Of a DNA stretch of 64,000 nt, positions 13,401 to 25,700 are shown piece after piece; position 1 is the stretch's first letter, and every line of letters starts with the position of its first letter. The stretch spans positions 38,184,723-38,248,722 of the forward strand of contig OU342634.1 of assembly GCA_910589415.1 (NCBI GenBank). The letters are read 5' to 3'. The translations under genes and the position numbers were made by a program. Origin of the DNA: Malachius bipustulatus. Lineage: Eukaryota > Arthropoda > Insecta > Coleoptera > Melyridae. The notes beneath the pieces are model-generated. The model saw only the letters and a list, made by a program, of their open reading frames with translations. It was not told the origin of the DNA and searched no databases.

Positions 13401-13917
13401 TCTTACTTTACCAACTGGACCATGACTCCACAAAAAGTATTACTTACCAAATAACTTTGAAAAAAGTTGATTGGTAACTTGGTTACTAGTCAGTATTGCC
13501 AGATGGTGCCAAATATATCCACAAAGTCAATTTGATGGAATAGTGATTTAGCAATGAAAAAAGTTAATTCCAGGGCAATATTTAATAAACAATTGTCGTT
13601 TTCACTTAATATTATATTATCTTACCTATTTACAGCGTTAAAATGTTTGAAAAAGGAATATTTTCATTTAATTAAATAGAAAAAGTAAATGTATAAGTAA
13701 TCACCGTTATATTGTCATTCCAGGTCTGGCCTACACACTTTATAGTATTATCCTTCAAGGAATACTACTGGGAGCCATGGTAACGATGCTCTTCTTTGCT
13801 TCCTTTGCTATAGCAACAAGCGCCAGTGTTCTACATTCATACAGATTCTTCAACAAACAAAAACTACTGGCTGCTGCACCAGCTCCAAGTGAAGAGTCCC
13901 ATAACCATAATGACTGA
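10423..13917 (+). CDS. LDAF1/promethin-like small membrane protein, 143 aa
   Basis: Three coding exons: 10423-10456, 12876-13079 and 13724-13917. All junctions are GT-AG and phase-compatible (phase 1 at both introns), giving 143 residues. The N-terminus is short and acidic (MMNDDFANTDDG), followed by a basic stretch rich in arginine. Hydrophobic hairpin-like segments fill residues about 40-120, and the tail is hydrophilic (SEESHNHND). The RRP-LAAL start of the first hydrophobic segment and a proline 16 residues on (P40 and P56) reproduce the spacing in human LDAF1, which works with seipin to build lipid droplets at the ER. That link is inference from topology and these prolines; overall identity is low, and another small hairpin membrane protein is possible. 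An AATAAA lies at 14058-14063. The gene faces the Spc24-like gene tail to tail with about 180 bp between stop codons. Confidence 0.7.
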
Positions 13918-14057
13918 TATTAACAAAATTCCAGAAGAAATGGTCTGAACTTGAACTTGAAACTAGGACGTTCTTTAGGAGTGCCAGTTTAAAAAACTTA
14001 TAATGACTGATCGTTGATTATAAATTGTTATTTTATTTAATTTAATAAATTGTTTAA

Positions 14058-14063
14058 AATAAA
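14058..14063 (+). terminator. Polyadenylation signal of the LDAF1-like gene
   Basis: AATAAA about 140 bp after the stop codon at 13915-13917. It lies only some 40 bp short of the stop codon of the convergent minus-strand gene, so the two 3' ends probably overlap. Confidence 0.65.
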
Positions 14064-14099
14064 GTTTTACTGTCTTATCAATAGCCATAAGTAGTTGTT

Positions 14100-17000
14100 T
14101 TAGGTTGTTTCCATTGCTTGTTTGAGTTTGCCTATTTCGGATTTGAAAGCTGCTCCTAGTATATTCCAGAGTTGGTTTTGAATCTCCTTTGGTTCCATTT
14201 CATTATCATTGAATTCAAATGGTGTTACTTTTTCATCACTTACGGTTACTGCGAAATTGTTAAGGAAATGTGGCAGTTTTCATAGTTATTATTATTATTA
14301 TTAAAGAATCGTACTTAATGGTATTTATATAAAAGGATACTTCCATAAAATTCCTCTGCATTATCATAATCAAATGTTGTTGAGGTGATTATTTGCAAGC
14401 ATTTTATGCCAGATCTAGACAAAGAAAAAAATTAATCAAAATCTACATTAGCAAACTGTCGATAATTATTGTTATTTAAATTATGAAAATTGAGCATATT
14501 ATACATAATTAAAATAATAAATTCTAAATTAAAATAAGTATTAAAATTGTGTTAAAAGTATTACTGTTTAAGGTTGTCAAGTTTTTCTAATGAAAAGAGA
14601 AGGAAGATAAGAAGATCTTGAGAAAACAGAAAGTTTCTTCATATTTTAGTAAACATTGGATCGTTCACCTAATTAGTTGTTATACAGGTGGGTTTTTAAT
14701 CTTGTGTTGAAGAAAAATTATAATAAGATCCCAGGATAACATTATAAAAACAAGCAATGCTATAATAAATTGTTGATAGCAATGTACATAGAAATGTGCA
14801 TTAAAACTGTAACAATGGCAATTAATTAAATATTCTTCATTGGTTCAGGGTATCAAGAAAATGTAATTTATTATGAGTTTCGGAGATTGTGAATTAATTC
14901 TGTTATATTTGTTAGTTTATGAATATCTTTAGTTTATATGAAAGCTTAGACTAAAACGCCCAAAGTATCTGTCTCGTTCTCTTTTAAAATAATTCGGGGA
15001 GTCAATTAATAACCAAAATTTCATTTTGCAAGTGATTTTTCAATGTATATAAAACAGATTTACGACATATTAGCAATACATTTTCCAAACTTACTTCCTC
15101 GAATCCAACGAAGAGTAATTAGTTTTCATCGTTGATGTGTCCTTCTTCAACTTGTCTAATTCTTTTTCCTTCTGTTCTACCTGCTTGCGTAAATTGTTTG
15201 CTAGATCTTTCAAGCCTTTCTGAAATTAATTATAATTTTCAAGTGCTTGAACTTCGCAAAACACTTTTCATGAATCAAAAATAAGCTAACCCTCTCATAA
15301 TTTGTTCCTTAAGTACCTACCTACTACTTACTAATTAGTTGTAGAAAAAAGTTTTGCTTGTCCTGCAAAGTTTAGTTGAAGTTAGCTGAACACCTGCACA
15401 AAAAATGAATTTATAACATCGAGAAGAGCCCTAAATTAATAAATGAATTTGTTGCTAATTACTTGTAGAAAAAAAAGTTGCTAGTTAGTTGCTCACTCAC
15501 AAATTCCATGATGATTTTTTGACAGAAATAATGAACCACTCCTGGTTCATATTTGATTCTTTTACTTTTCTAAATTTCAGTTTATTAATTTTACTTAATC
15601 CAATTAAGTACAATATAATTGCATCTCATTCATTATTTAATATAAAAATAAATTCTACAACAAATTAGTAACGAATTAGCAACAAACTATGAATGGGTTA
15701 GCTTTTTGATTCAAGAAAAGTGTTTTTTCGAGGGTTTTTTTCGGTTTTACAGATGTGAACTTACCAAGCGACCTTCTTCTTCAGTGACAGAATTTCGATT
15801 CTCAGACAAGTCTTTCTCTAAGTCATTGATTGCTACTTTGTTAGTGTTTAATTCCTGGCTGGATACTGTTTCACTCTGTAACAATACTGAAAAAAAATGT
15901 AATTATCTATCTAAAAATTGAAATAATTCAGTTTTAACACATAAAAATAATAAAATGTTATAATTGCAGCAAAATATAAGCAACAATTTAGAGGATGATT
16001 AAAAATGATAAACAAATTCTGACATGGTACCCAATAAAGCCTCAGATTGTGTTGTTACCATAAAAAATTAACTAGAAAATAGGTTGAAGGTATCGTTCGC
16101 ATACCTGCTGAGTGACATCATCATCCTAGACCATTCGTGATAAGCTAAGCAGTAAGTACCTACAAGACCAAGGGTGAAACGTGATCGAAGAAATGCATGA
16201 ATTCACTGTGAACTTTTATTGCAATATTAATTTATTAGTGCGTCATATTATAAATAAATATTTGTTTAAATTAAAATTGGCTTTATCTTCTTAAAACAGT
16301 CATGCTGGAGGTTGGAGAAATGATTTAAAATGTATTAATGACTTTGGCATTACTAATCCACAGATCACAATGTATCCTGCGATATCTACTATTATACGTG
16401 TCTGCCATTTCAGGATCACCTGTACAGGGCCAGTGCGGAAGTCCTGTTGTGAGAATGGAGGTAACCACCAGGAATTCAGGTGGGTGGGGAATTCCCCATG
16501 CGAAAAATTGTTCCCTCTTTCATTTTTCACCAGTAAATTCTGCGTTAGCTCATGGACCAAGGTCCAGAATGGAATATTTTTCTTTCTCAATTCTTTGACC
16601 AACAATGATAGAAACCTCATAAAGAATACGAATACTGTGGCTATTTTACACTTAGTTTTCTGAAAAAAAAATTGGGGAGATACTTTGTACCTACCCCCTG
16701 GAATTAGTTATTCCCCTAAAGTGATCATAAAACTTCTTTAACCTGAGTCAAATAATAATGCCCCCAAATCTGTACTGATTGGGTGGTCTACTTAACTGGA
16801 TCCGACACTGGTTGGGGTCAGGGTGGAGGGCTCACCACTATTTAGATACCAGACTGATACTATTTCGCCAGCAGCCTTGAATTTCTGTATATGCCTGACC
16901 ACTGGCCAGACCTGTCAGGTGACTGCCCGGTTAGGCATCTCTCCGTTGAAAGGTCATGTAATTACAAACCTTCCATCCGACATTCCTAAAGCTGGCAGTG

Positions 17001-17321
17001 TAAACAGCTTTACACTGGCAGGTCAGGTCAGGTGAGGATTACCTGGCAGGATTACCCTCTCCTGCTATTTAAACTGTTCACTTATTCCATAACATTCGGT
17101 CAAACTCTAGATTCGCGTCCAGACTTAAACTTACCGGATTTAGTTTTTGAGATAGCTTCCATACATGGCACAGACTCCATGTAAGCGTTATCTATTGATT
17201 GGAGAGCATTGTCTAAATAATCACAGCTTATGGATGAAATTTGTCTCATTGCTGCCAAAATTTGTGCACTATGATGTGTCTTCAAATCGAATAGACTTTC
17301 TGATAGGGTGGAAATAGCCAT
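14100..17321 (-). CDS. Spc24: Kinetochore protein Spc24-like, 218 aa
   Basis: Five coding exons on the minus strand: 17321-17135, 15886-15765, 15219-15095, 14414-14341 and 14248-14100. Codon phase matches at all four junctions; the donor after 14341 is a weak GTATCC. The product has an N-terminal helical part (MAISTLSESLFDLK), a lysine/glutamate-rich coiled coil at about residues 65-145 and a small C-terminal domain. That domain reads FDYD (159-162), FYGI, TPFEF and then QLWNIL (LW at 196-197). Spc24 C-terminal domains have the same order: a WDY motif, a glycine-hydrophobic turn, a PF or PI pair and a final LW. Length also fits (about 200 aa). Spc24 pairs with Spc25 in the Ndc80 complex, which joins kinetochores to microtubules. 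In the first motif W is replaced by F. The start ATG is the first in its frame. Confidence 0.72.
15887..17134. other. First intron of the Spc24-like gene
   Basis: Between Spc24-like exons 1 and 2. Open frames of about 100 codons exist on both strands at 16300-16660, overlapping each other, with no recognisable domain. The stretch 16850-17050 is GC-richer and contains short repeated AGGTCAGGTCAGG and GGCAGG units. No gene is supported. Confidence 0.5.
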
Positions 17322-18005
17322 TCTACTGAATTATCAAGAAGTTGAAAAATTTAATAATTCAATTCAATTTAGTTATTTTGGATGTTTATTTGGGATTGGG
17401 AATAATTGGATTAATTGGAAACATAACAATAACAAACAACACGAACACACACATTAACAATGTTCTCTCTTTCCTAGTCAAAGGTTTGAACGTTAATTAA
17501 TAATTTCAAAATTCAAACAAGGTGTCACTTTTGACACAATAGGTACAGGTTTACAGAAAGCTTTAAATAGAAAGACAGAAACTCATAACTTAGAAAGCAG
17601 AACATCCGGAAGGACTATATCATACTCTATAATTTAATAATGGTTGCGCTCAAAATCAACAACTGTTGGCTGAAAACCGGAAGCAAATATCGCTGAACGT
17701 CATGCTTTTTGCCAAGCGCTGCCAAGGTCATCCAGCTACTGAAATCTATTTCAAAACGACACTCTTTGCTGTCGTGTCTATTCTTTTTTGACGTATAATA
17801 TAAAGATTGTTATTAGGTTGTCCAAGATGCTGTCAAAATGGATTCAATATGGCCGCCTGTAGAACTGAACAGCGGTTATTGAAAGTGGTGTGGATTATTA
17901 AGATAACATTATTTGTTTATTTCTTTTTATATACTTAAAAGTTGAAGCCTTTTAAAAGGTCATATACAATCTCTTATTCCCTATTAAATTGGTTTTGGGT
18001 TAAAA

Positions 18006-18210
18006 ATGCCTACCGCCTGCTGTTGTGTTGTAATAAAGTGTGGAATCCGTGAGGATCGCGATCTTTTGAATTTTTATAAAATATCAACAGAACTGAAAAG
18101 AATTATTTTGAACATCGCAAAGATCTCGATGAACTTTCTAAAAAAGACGTGTGAAATGGCTTCAAGCAATTAGAAGATCTGATTTATCAGAAACAACCTA
18201 ATATGCCAGG
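18006..18210 (+). pseudogene. THAP-domain transposase N-terminus, broken
   Basis: Begins with ATG at 18006 inside the ISL2EU-like element. The first residues carry the C2 part of the C2CH zinc finger, then the typical FYKI segment. The frame is lost near 18120 and resumes in another frame with a KWLQAIRRSDLSE-like segment, the usual W-x-x-A-I-x-R part of THAP domains. It is a relic; no full-length transposase is present. Confidence 0.6.
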
Positions 18211-19319
18211 GTTTGCAGCAAACATTTTTTGTCTGGTAAGCTGATACTGATATGCATTTATGTAATAATATGTACCTACCTACCTACCTACCTAATCGGA
18301 TATTTTTTCCTGTAGATGTAAATGCAATGTTATAACGATAATAAAATAATACTCTGTTCACTTCAAATTCTTGATTTCCATATTTAAATTTTAGGAAAAC
18401 CATCAGCATTAGTTGATGAAAATTGAAAACGATCCTGACAGGTTTCCTTCTTTGGCCATGGGATATAATAACTCAGATGTTGCTTTAAAAAGGGCTAAAG
18501 ATGATCTGCTCAGAAAGAATACAATACAGAGTTGAGAAAAGAAGAAAAAGTTCAAAATGAGAATATTTCGGAGGTACTTAATTTGTGATATTTTTTGAGT
18601 TTATTTATTTATTAATTTCGTTAACTTGAGAGTTTTTATGTACTTAGGTGACAAAATCATGGAGAGTCCTCCAGTAGTGCTGTCGCCAATCTGCAAGATG
18701 ATGCTGCTGGCAGAAAGTGATATAGATTCAAACCATCTCTGTTCTGTACAGGAGATGACATAACACAAATGTTACCTACTGTCTTCTAGTGGCCTAGATA
18801 TTCAGGGTTGGTGCCCTTTTCTTTTTACCAAAGTTTACAGTATTCTTATGCGTTCATTCAATTTTGAATACTTTCACCGTTTTTTAAATTGGCTTTCTGA
18901 ATTTTTTAGTGACACGATCATATTAGTACTATAGTATTATTAAAGTTACCTACTGTAAAAATTTCAGTCTCCAATAAATTAATATATAAAATAATAATTG
19001 TGTTTTTATAAAACTGTAATTTTATTGACAAATTTGTAATGAGCACCAGCTTACGTTACAATAAAGTATATTATGTTCTTTATAATAAATAAAATGTATG
19101 TTTCTGAAGTTGTTGATTTTTCCTACAATTGATATGTTATCCCCATGCTGAAGCTAGGTATTATGAAGTTTCACAAACTCAAAATAATTCTTAAAAACAT
19201 TTATCAAGATTATAATAAAGGTTTAAAAACACAAGTATAAAAGATATACCTATAAAATTTATAATAGTACATTATAAAATTAGTTAATAATGTAAGGGAT
19301 TATGGTAGGAGTGATAATG

Positions 19320-19983
19320 GTGATTGACCTTCAATGGCAGGAATTTCGTCAACAGAATAAGACGGCTTTTCTACATTGGATTTTTTATTTAATTCCATTT
19401 CACTAAGTCGAACACTTGGAACTTCTGATATTTTTGTAACGTTCCATGCTGCCGCAGCATCTGTACACACGATGAGATGGTTTTTGTTCTGTGATTATGC
19501 TCCACTGTGAACAGCAAAGCAGCAACATGACTACAAACTTCAGAGAGCCCAGCCATGCAGGTGCAATGGCCACAATTTATGATAAATTGTCTTCACAGAT
19601 AATTCAAGCAAGCAAAAAGGCGGTTTGTTCATTCGTTGAGAATGCTTTACCCTAAACAAAAAACAATACATTAATAAAAACAAGTTAATGATCAAGATAT
19701 TTTATTGCTATGGGTCATAGGATATAGTATTTTCATTTTACCTTTCCAATGAAGATCACACATGATTAGCAATTTGCTTCAATCCCATTAAATGCAAAAG
19801 CCTGCACTTGTAGCCGCTTAAACTTTTATAAGCCTTCGTTTTCTTTTGTATAAAAACTGTGTGGCTCAACACTAAATACGACACGATGTCTGGTGCAGAA
19901 ACAGGTGGTCCAGGATCCTCTGGATTTAAGAAAAATGGATCAACGCCGTTCAAGATCCTAATTTTTTCTTTATAGCGAACCAT
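19320..19983 (-). pseudogene. SWIM-domain protein remnant of the ISL2EU-like element
   Basis: Read on the minus strand. The segment from 19983 gives a 75-codon frame with PDIVSYLVLSHTVF followed by KAYKSLSGYKCRL, a conserved stretch in arthropod THAP/SWIM/YqaJ proteins of transposon origin. About 350 bp downstream a second frame has HCTCMAGLSEVCSHVAALLF, matching the CxCx(n)CxH SWIM pattern, then CTDAAAAWNVTK. Frameshifts separate the parts. The nuclease domain was not found. Confidence 0.6.
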
Positions 19984-20254
19984 AATGTCGGAAGCACCAC
20001 TTTCTAAAGATAACAGGTAATCATACTTTTCTTAGTAACATCACTGTTATTGTAACTGACAAGCACACACACTTTAATAACAGTAAACTTAAGATACAGC
20101 TCGATGTTCGAATTGATTATTTCGAAATGTTATAAATAAAATAAAACTTCTCTAATTGCCGCGTGCTGACTGTTCTGGTTCGATGATTTGCGTTTGTGTT
20201 TCTACAGGCCGCCATTTTGACAGTTAAAAGGTCACGTGTTCTGGACAACCTAAT

Positions 20255-22702
20255 TGTAGGACACCTTCATTCTAACCTCAATTTCGTTAGAAATAAATGG
20301 ACAGACTTATCTCAAAAATTCAATCACGAGTGGTTACACTTGAAAACGAGCCCTGATGTTTGAAATGTTATAATGCAGATTTATTAAATAATTCAAGAAA
20401 ATACCTGAAGAAAATAAACTTCCACGTATTTAATTTTAAATCATCGGCAGGAAAAGCAAATTAATCAGCAAGATTTCGTTGTATTTATTGGTCGACTATA
20501 ATCGGAGAAATGTTTAAAGTACCTATAATTGATACCTATACTTATTAATTATTATAAGATGCACACGTTAATGACAATGTGAATCTCGATTGAAACCGAA
20601 CAGAATATTTTCTAAACTTCTTCGTTTGTCAAATTTACGCAACCATTCCTCACTTTGTTGGTGGGAAATGAAATATAGCGGCATTTCGTATTCTAGTTTT
20701 CACTTTTCTGCTAATTGTTATTGCTCATATACATCGTAGTGTAATTGCCCAAAATACCATTTTTCACTCAGACTGTATAATATATCATATGGGGTTAGTT
20801 TATTTAGACAATTGACAATAATGACAGTTCCAGCATTTAGGCACAGCTAGTTTTTGCAAACATATACAGCGAGTTTGCTGTCAACTAAGCAGCTGACGAC
20901 TTTTGAACCAACTAATGTAATTACGCCGTTAGTGAATGCGACGGAAACCGTTATTTTGAACCACCTTTACTTGGCACTCTTGAAATTGACAATTGGCAAT
21001 GCCTCCGCCGCAATGAATTTTGTCACCGCAAAATTTTTGCTTTTTATCAGTTTTTTTTAACTAACTAGGTGTTGTAAAAAATAAAAAATATATAACTAAA
21101 CGATCAAAATGAGATTTAAATATTAAATTTTAATTTAAAACTTTTACATCAGTTTAAAATATGGTGCAAATTCAAATTTAGTCACGTGGCCGTAAACGCT
21201 CATCCAATATCAATTTAAATTATTTTACGTTTAAAAAGGAGAGGTGCCACTGGATTGAACCAGTCTCAATTCTGACGTCATTAGTTTAACACAAAAATGT
21301 TATGTTTCGATATCGTAATTGAAGCTGCGGCAACAAGAAAAATCGCCTACTTATCTTTTTGCAGGTTAAAAAAAGATATGAACTTTCTATATTTTTTTCC
21401 TAGAGAGAAATGTTGAAACTGACCAGAACTTGATCAGTTAGCTCATTCAAACGATTCGGTTATTACTTGTATAATGGTCAAGCCCATCATGGAACGTTGT
21501 AATACGCAGCCGCAGACTTCAAAAAGCCAGTCCCCTTAGACACTTGGCTACTTACCGGCTACGTCACTTGAATTGAATAAAATATTTTGGCGCGTGAAAC
21601 TTTGATAACTTATATTATAACAAATCAGTTAATGATTTTTGGAGCGTTATATTTTCCATTCTTACTTGTTAAATGATATTTAATATTTCGATGAAGTTGA
21701 AAAATATTCAAGTACACCATATTGTATAATAATAATAATTGAATAACATAATTTATTATTACGTAATGATTTTCATTTCATTTCAAGGACGATTGACCCG
21801 CTGTCTACAGCGTGACAAAATACACTGACACTGACACTGACATTAGAATTTTTTGCCGAAAAATCAGAATCACCAACCTAATTTCGTAAGTTATAGTTAC
21901 AACAGGCTACCAATCTTTTCCCCAGACTTTTGACAAGGTTACTAATATTTTTAATTAAATTAATGTAAAACTTTAAATCATGGTTTAATAAAATTTGAAA
22001 CGAGTATTTCCGTAACAGATATTGTGCATTTTTTGTTTGTTAATGAATTAACAGTTGTTAATCGTGTTCGTTTATTTAAAGTTGATAATATTGAAAAAAA
22101 AATTGTTAGTAACTTTCATTCTCGAAGGTTTCAAATTGCTGATACCCCGAAGCACATGCGCGTTAACCTACAATTTTAGCTGCAGCCATTTATGTTGATC
22201 GCATATCGCATTATCCCAATAAAAAGTAAAACATTCAGGTAATGTTAATACATAATTATTTTATAAAGAAATAGTAATCGATTTCACGTTAATGAAGATT
22301 AAAGGTCCATCAGTGACTTTTATGTAACAAAATCGATGTAGAAGATCGACAATTTTCTATTTAACCAGTAAACCAGTGCCACCTAGTCGATCGCCTGGGG
22401 CCTAGGCCCCCCAATCATGCTTTGTCCAAACTGCTTCCCAGTGCGATTTTTATGTGTTCTCACTTAAGAACTGAGCTTTGTAATCGGTGTAATCGCCTTG
22501 CTATAAATAGACCATTCATATGCTGTACTAACTGTCACATTCTGGAGCTCTACTCCAGCTTCTACCATTTAGGCGCTCTACTAACGTGTTGCTCTGGACT
22601 AAGACTAGTTTGTCATTGTGATAATCAGTTAACAGAGACAACGGTACATTGTTTTCACCCCTGGCCTGTTCATAAATGACTCACATGTCGGTGTTTTGTA
22701 GT
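20255..22702. other. Region upstream of Gyf
   Basis: No gene recognised. It should hold the Gyf promoter and 5' UTR. An 85-codon cysteine-rich plus-strand frame at 22422-22679 lies just before the Gyf start and has no recognised domain; it is probably 5' UTR or chance. A 66-68 codon frame at about 20854-21060 is likewise unsupported. Confidence 0.4.
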
Positions 22703-25700
22703 ATGACTGACTCAATGAATTTTGGACCCGACTGGATTCGTAATCTCTCGTCCGAGGGCACGACTGGAGGATCCGGAGGCGGCGCTCCTCGATATCAACT
22801 GGCCGATTTTCGGTAAGCTTCCCATTTATCGGTAAGACTTTCATCATTCAATGAGTCTATTCCGGGTGTATTAAAAGTTTGAAACGTTTACAGGTAACTT
22901 TTGAATTATTTGTGCCGAATAGCATGGTCTCACTACCAGAATTTTCATTAAAAAAAATGAGATCGCCCCCGCCCCATTCAGTTCACTGGTACTATTTTCT
23001 CTCTCATACAGTGAGCCCCTTCAAATTTTGAACCGCATGAGATAGAACTTTGATATGATACAAAAACTAAATGAATACTACCTTTTCGAGATAAAACCGA
23101 TCTGTCAAATGTTGAATATGACATTACAGACATTACTATAAACGATTAAAATGTCCTCACTGACACATAGACTGTCAAAATTGAAAACTAACATAATTTT
23201 TGTGTCGATGTATAACCAAAACACCTATAAAATGAGGTCGTCACATGACCTACGCCATTTAAATAAAAAAAATTGAAGTTGACAGGGACTGCAACGTCAT
23301 CTTTGACATTCATTTGACACGTCAGTTTTACAGCAAGAAATAGTAATATTAATGTTTCAATAATTTTTGTACCTGCCTTCCCTTAAAACTCTTTACTTTC
23401 AACGCCCTCACTCTGTATAAAATAATTTTAATCACACGGATCTTTTAAACAGTAGAGACGAGGTTGTTTAAAGCACACAATAGGTGAGCTTTCTAATTCC
23501 AAGTAAGAACTCTGTTGAAGTAAGAAAGAAATCTGATCTCTCTTGTAGTTTCCGAAATATTCTGATCTAGGTATATGAAACTTGGTGTATTTACTTTGCT
23601 ATTGTTGATAGAGAAAAATAGACGTACTGTCATTTCTGGGGTTGTTTTATAAAAATATACACACAGGGTGTTTCGGGAGGAAAGGGGGCAATAGTATGGG
23701 TAATTAGAAGTAAAAAAGTTCATATAAACATAATGTCCTAAAATGTATTATTTATGCAATAATAATTTTAATCTACTTGCGGCTAAACGAGCTCCTTATT
23801 ACTTCAGTATAAAGTTTATTTAAATAACTGACTGGCATACCAGTTTGCCCTAAGACACAGTATACAAAATATTACTTAAAAAATAAAATAAAATTATTAA
23901 ATGAAAATTATTGTAAAAAAATTATTGTAATTTTGGTTTAAAACCAAAAAGATGATTTCTTAAAATGTACGTTGAACTTTTCAGAATTTTGATTACAATT
24001 TCCATGTCTAAAGATTTATTTAATCCAAAAAATTTCCTAAATTCAATATATTTTTTAACTAAAGTTCCTCTAGAGCCGAAAAATAGTCCGATAACTTCAA
24101 TATTTTTAACTTGAAATTTGGATTTATAATGTGGTATAGTTGGCTCATAAATTTGACATTTTTCTAAGTGGACGTCCTCTGGTTGATTTTGGTGTTTTTC
24201 AAATCTTATTGTAGGGTCAATTATGAATCCTCTATCCAGTTTTCTATCTATTGCCAAAATGTCAATTCTTCTGATGCTGTCTTCAATGGATAAACCAGAT
24301 ATTTCTTGGTGTACTTCATAACCTTTTTCCAGTAACGTATTCGCCAACATTTCTCTTATATCGTTGTGCCTTTTGATTCGTAAAGTTGCTCCGTAATGAC
24401 AATATCCTAACATTTGCAAGGGTTTCATACTCACTGCAATGTCTGCAGTGGTTTGTGTGGATACTGCGTCCGGGAATACTGCGAACTGCTGCTACATTGC
24501 ATGTCATTTTAAGGCAATCTTTTAACACTGCCGAATTTCACCAATATCGGCAAAAGGATCTTTGAGATATTAATATTAATGGTCATTATTTACATCCGCG
24601 GCTCCTACAGTTTCACCATGGCACCTATATAGGGATGGAGAACATACCTATAGTAACACCAGGAAGTTATTCATATGCTTTGCAAATGAAAGGGAAAGCC
24701 ACAAGACGGCCTAAAAACACGGTTTTGAGAGTGCAATGAAAGTACAGACCTGGCAGATGCCAAGATTACACATCGAGTCTACGGGATGTAAGCACTTGAG
24801 AACAAAGCCTAGCGCTTCGAAACGAATTCAGGCGCGTATTTTTCAATATATCCTCTTATTCATATCGTGAAAAGACCACAGGGATTGATGTTACGATTTT
24901 TTGAATATAAATGCAAAATAAATGCAAAATTCAAAATAAAAACCGTGGTACTGTTAATCTCGAAGATTTTCCTTGCCCTGAAAGTGAAAAAAAAAATAGA
25001 AATTCGACCGTAGTGTCAAAGAGGCCTTAGATGTGACCTTAATATTAGTTTGCAATGGCTGATGTTAGCTTCTTACCCACCCAGCACCCCTATTTTGCTC
25101 CTCGGGCCCGAAAAAATTGATGAAATTTAGGAGCCGCGGATGTAAATAATTACCATATTAATAATAAAACGATTTTTTTCTAAACTTTAACACTCTGTAT
25201 CTTGAAAACCAAAAATTTTATGAACTTTTCTATTTGTAATGAGCCCTATTATTATTGCCCCCTTGAATATTTCCCTTTCCTCCTGAAACACTTTGTATTA
25301 TGCAAAATAAAATTGATTTTCTAATAAAACTAATTTAAGTAATAAAAGACAAAATAAAAAATAAAATAAAATATAAAGTAAAAACAATAAAATAATATAA
25401 AAATTGATAAATAAAATTAAAAAGAGTAACAAAAAAAAGGAAAACTTAAAAAACTATACATATCTGAAAAATTGACTTTTGTTATCATACTTGAATTTTT
25501 GCTCTAACAGTCAGTGACAAATGTTGACATTCATTTTACTAACATAGCACCAAAGACGCTCTCCAGGGAGGGTAACCTAATAGTACTGTCATAAATTTCC
25601 GATTCGAGGGATGGGGATAAGACCGCCAATTGTTTCTGGGTCGAAATGGCTGAAAAAAATTCCTTACATAACAGTACCAGTGTCAATGAGTTTATAATCT

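Larger units (their letters stand above)
17814..20252. mobile_element. Decayed ISL2EU-like DNA transposon (THAP plus SWIM remnants)
   Basis: About 2.4 kb bounded by TIRs TAGGTTGTCCA at the left and TGGACAACCTA at the right, with further matching subterminal blocks (TGTCAAAATGG and GGCCGCCTGTAGAA). AT dinucleotides flank both ends (17812-17813, 20253-20254). On the plus strand from 18006 a broken frame begins MPTACCCVV and continues to RDLLNFYKI and then, after frameshifts, KWLQAIRRSDLSE: a THAP zinc-finger domain. On the minus strand (about 19990-19320) broken frames show SYLVL then KAYKSL, and further on GHCTCMAGLSEVCSHVAALL, a SWIM zinc finger. As I recall the family, ISL2EU elements carry a THAP-bearing transposase and a second protein with YqaJ/SWIM-type features, and make AT duplications, which matches. 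Frames are interrupted, so this copy is dead. Confidence 0.75.
23664..25295. mobile_element. Compound TIR element with nested insertions
   Basis: Ends are inverted repeats: left CAGGGTGTTTCGGGAGGAAA, right the imperfect complement of CAAAGTGTTTCAGGAGGAAA. Similarity continues inward through GGGGGCAATA and AAAGTTCATA. Between the arms sit the minus-strand R2-like 3' fragment (23922-24528) and a separate MITE (24579-25156), so later elements seem to have landed in this one, or it captured them. Confidence 0.6.

Noticed and set aside
16300..16663. Overlapping 86-106 codon frames in the Spc24 intron
   Set aside because: Both strands are open, there is no domain or splice evidence, and they lie in an intron; treated as chance.
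18274..18294. (TACC)n stretch
   Set aside because: Ordinary microsatellite; TAGGTACCTA-type motifs are scattered over the whole window and say nothing specific.
22422..22679. Cysteine-rich 85-codon frame just before Gyf
   Set aside because: Cysteine spacing matches no zinc-finger type I know, and it ends 24 bp before the Gyf start; more likely 5' UTR.
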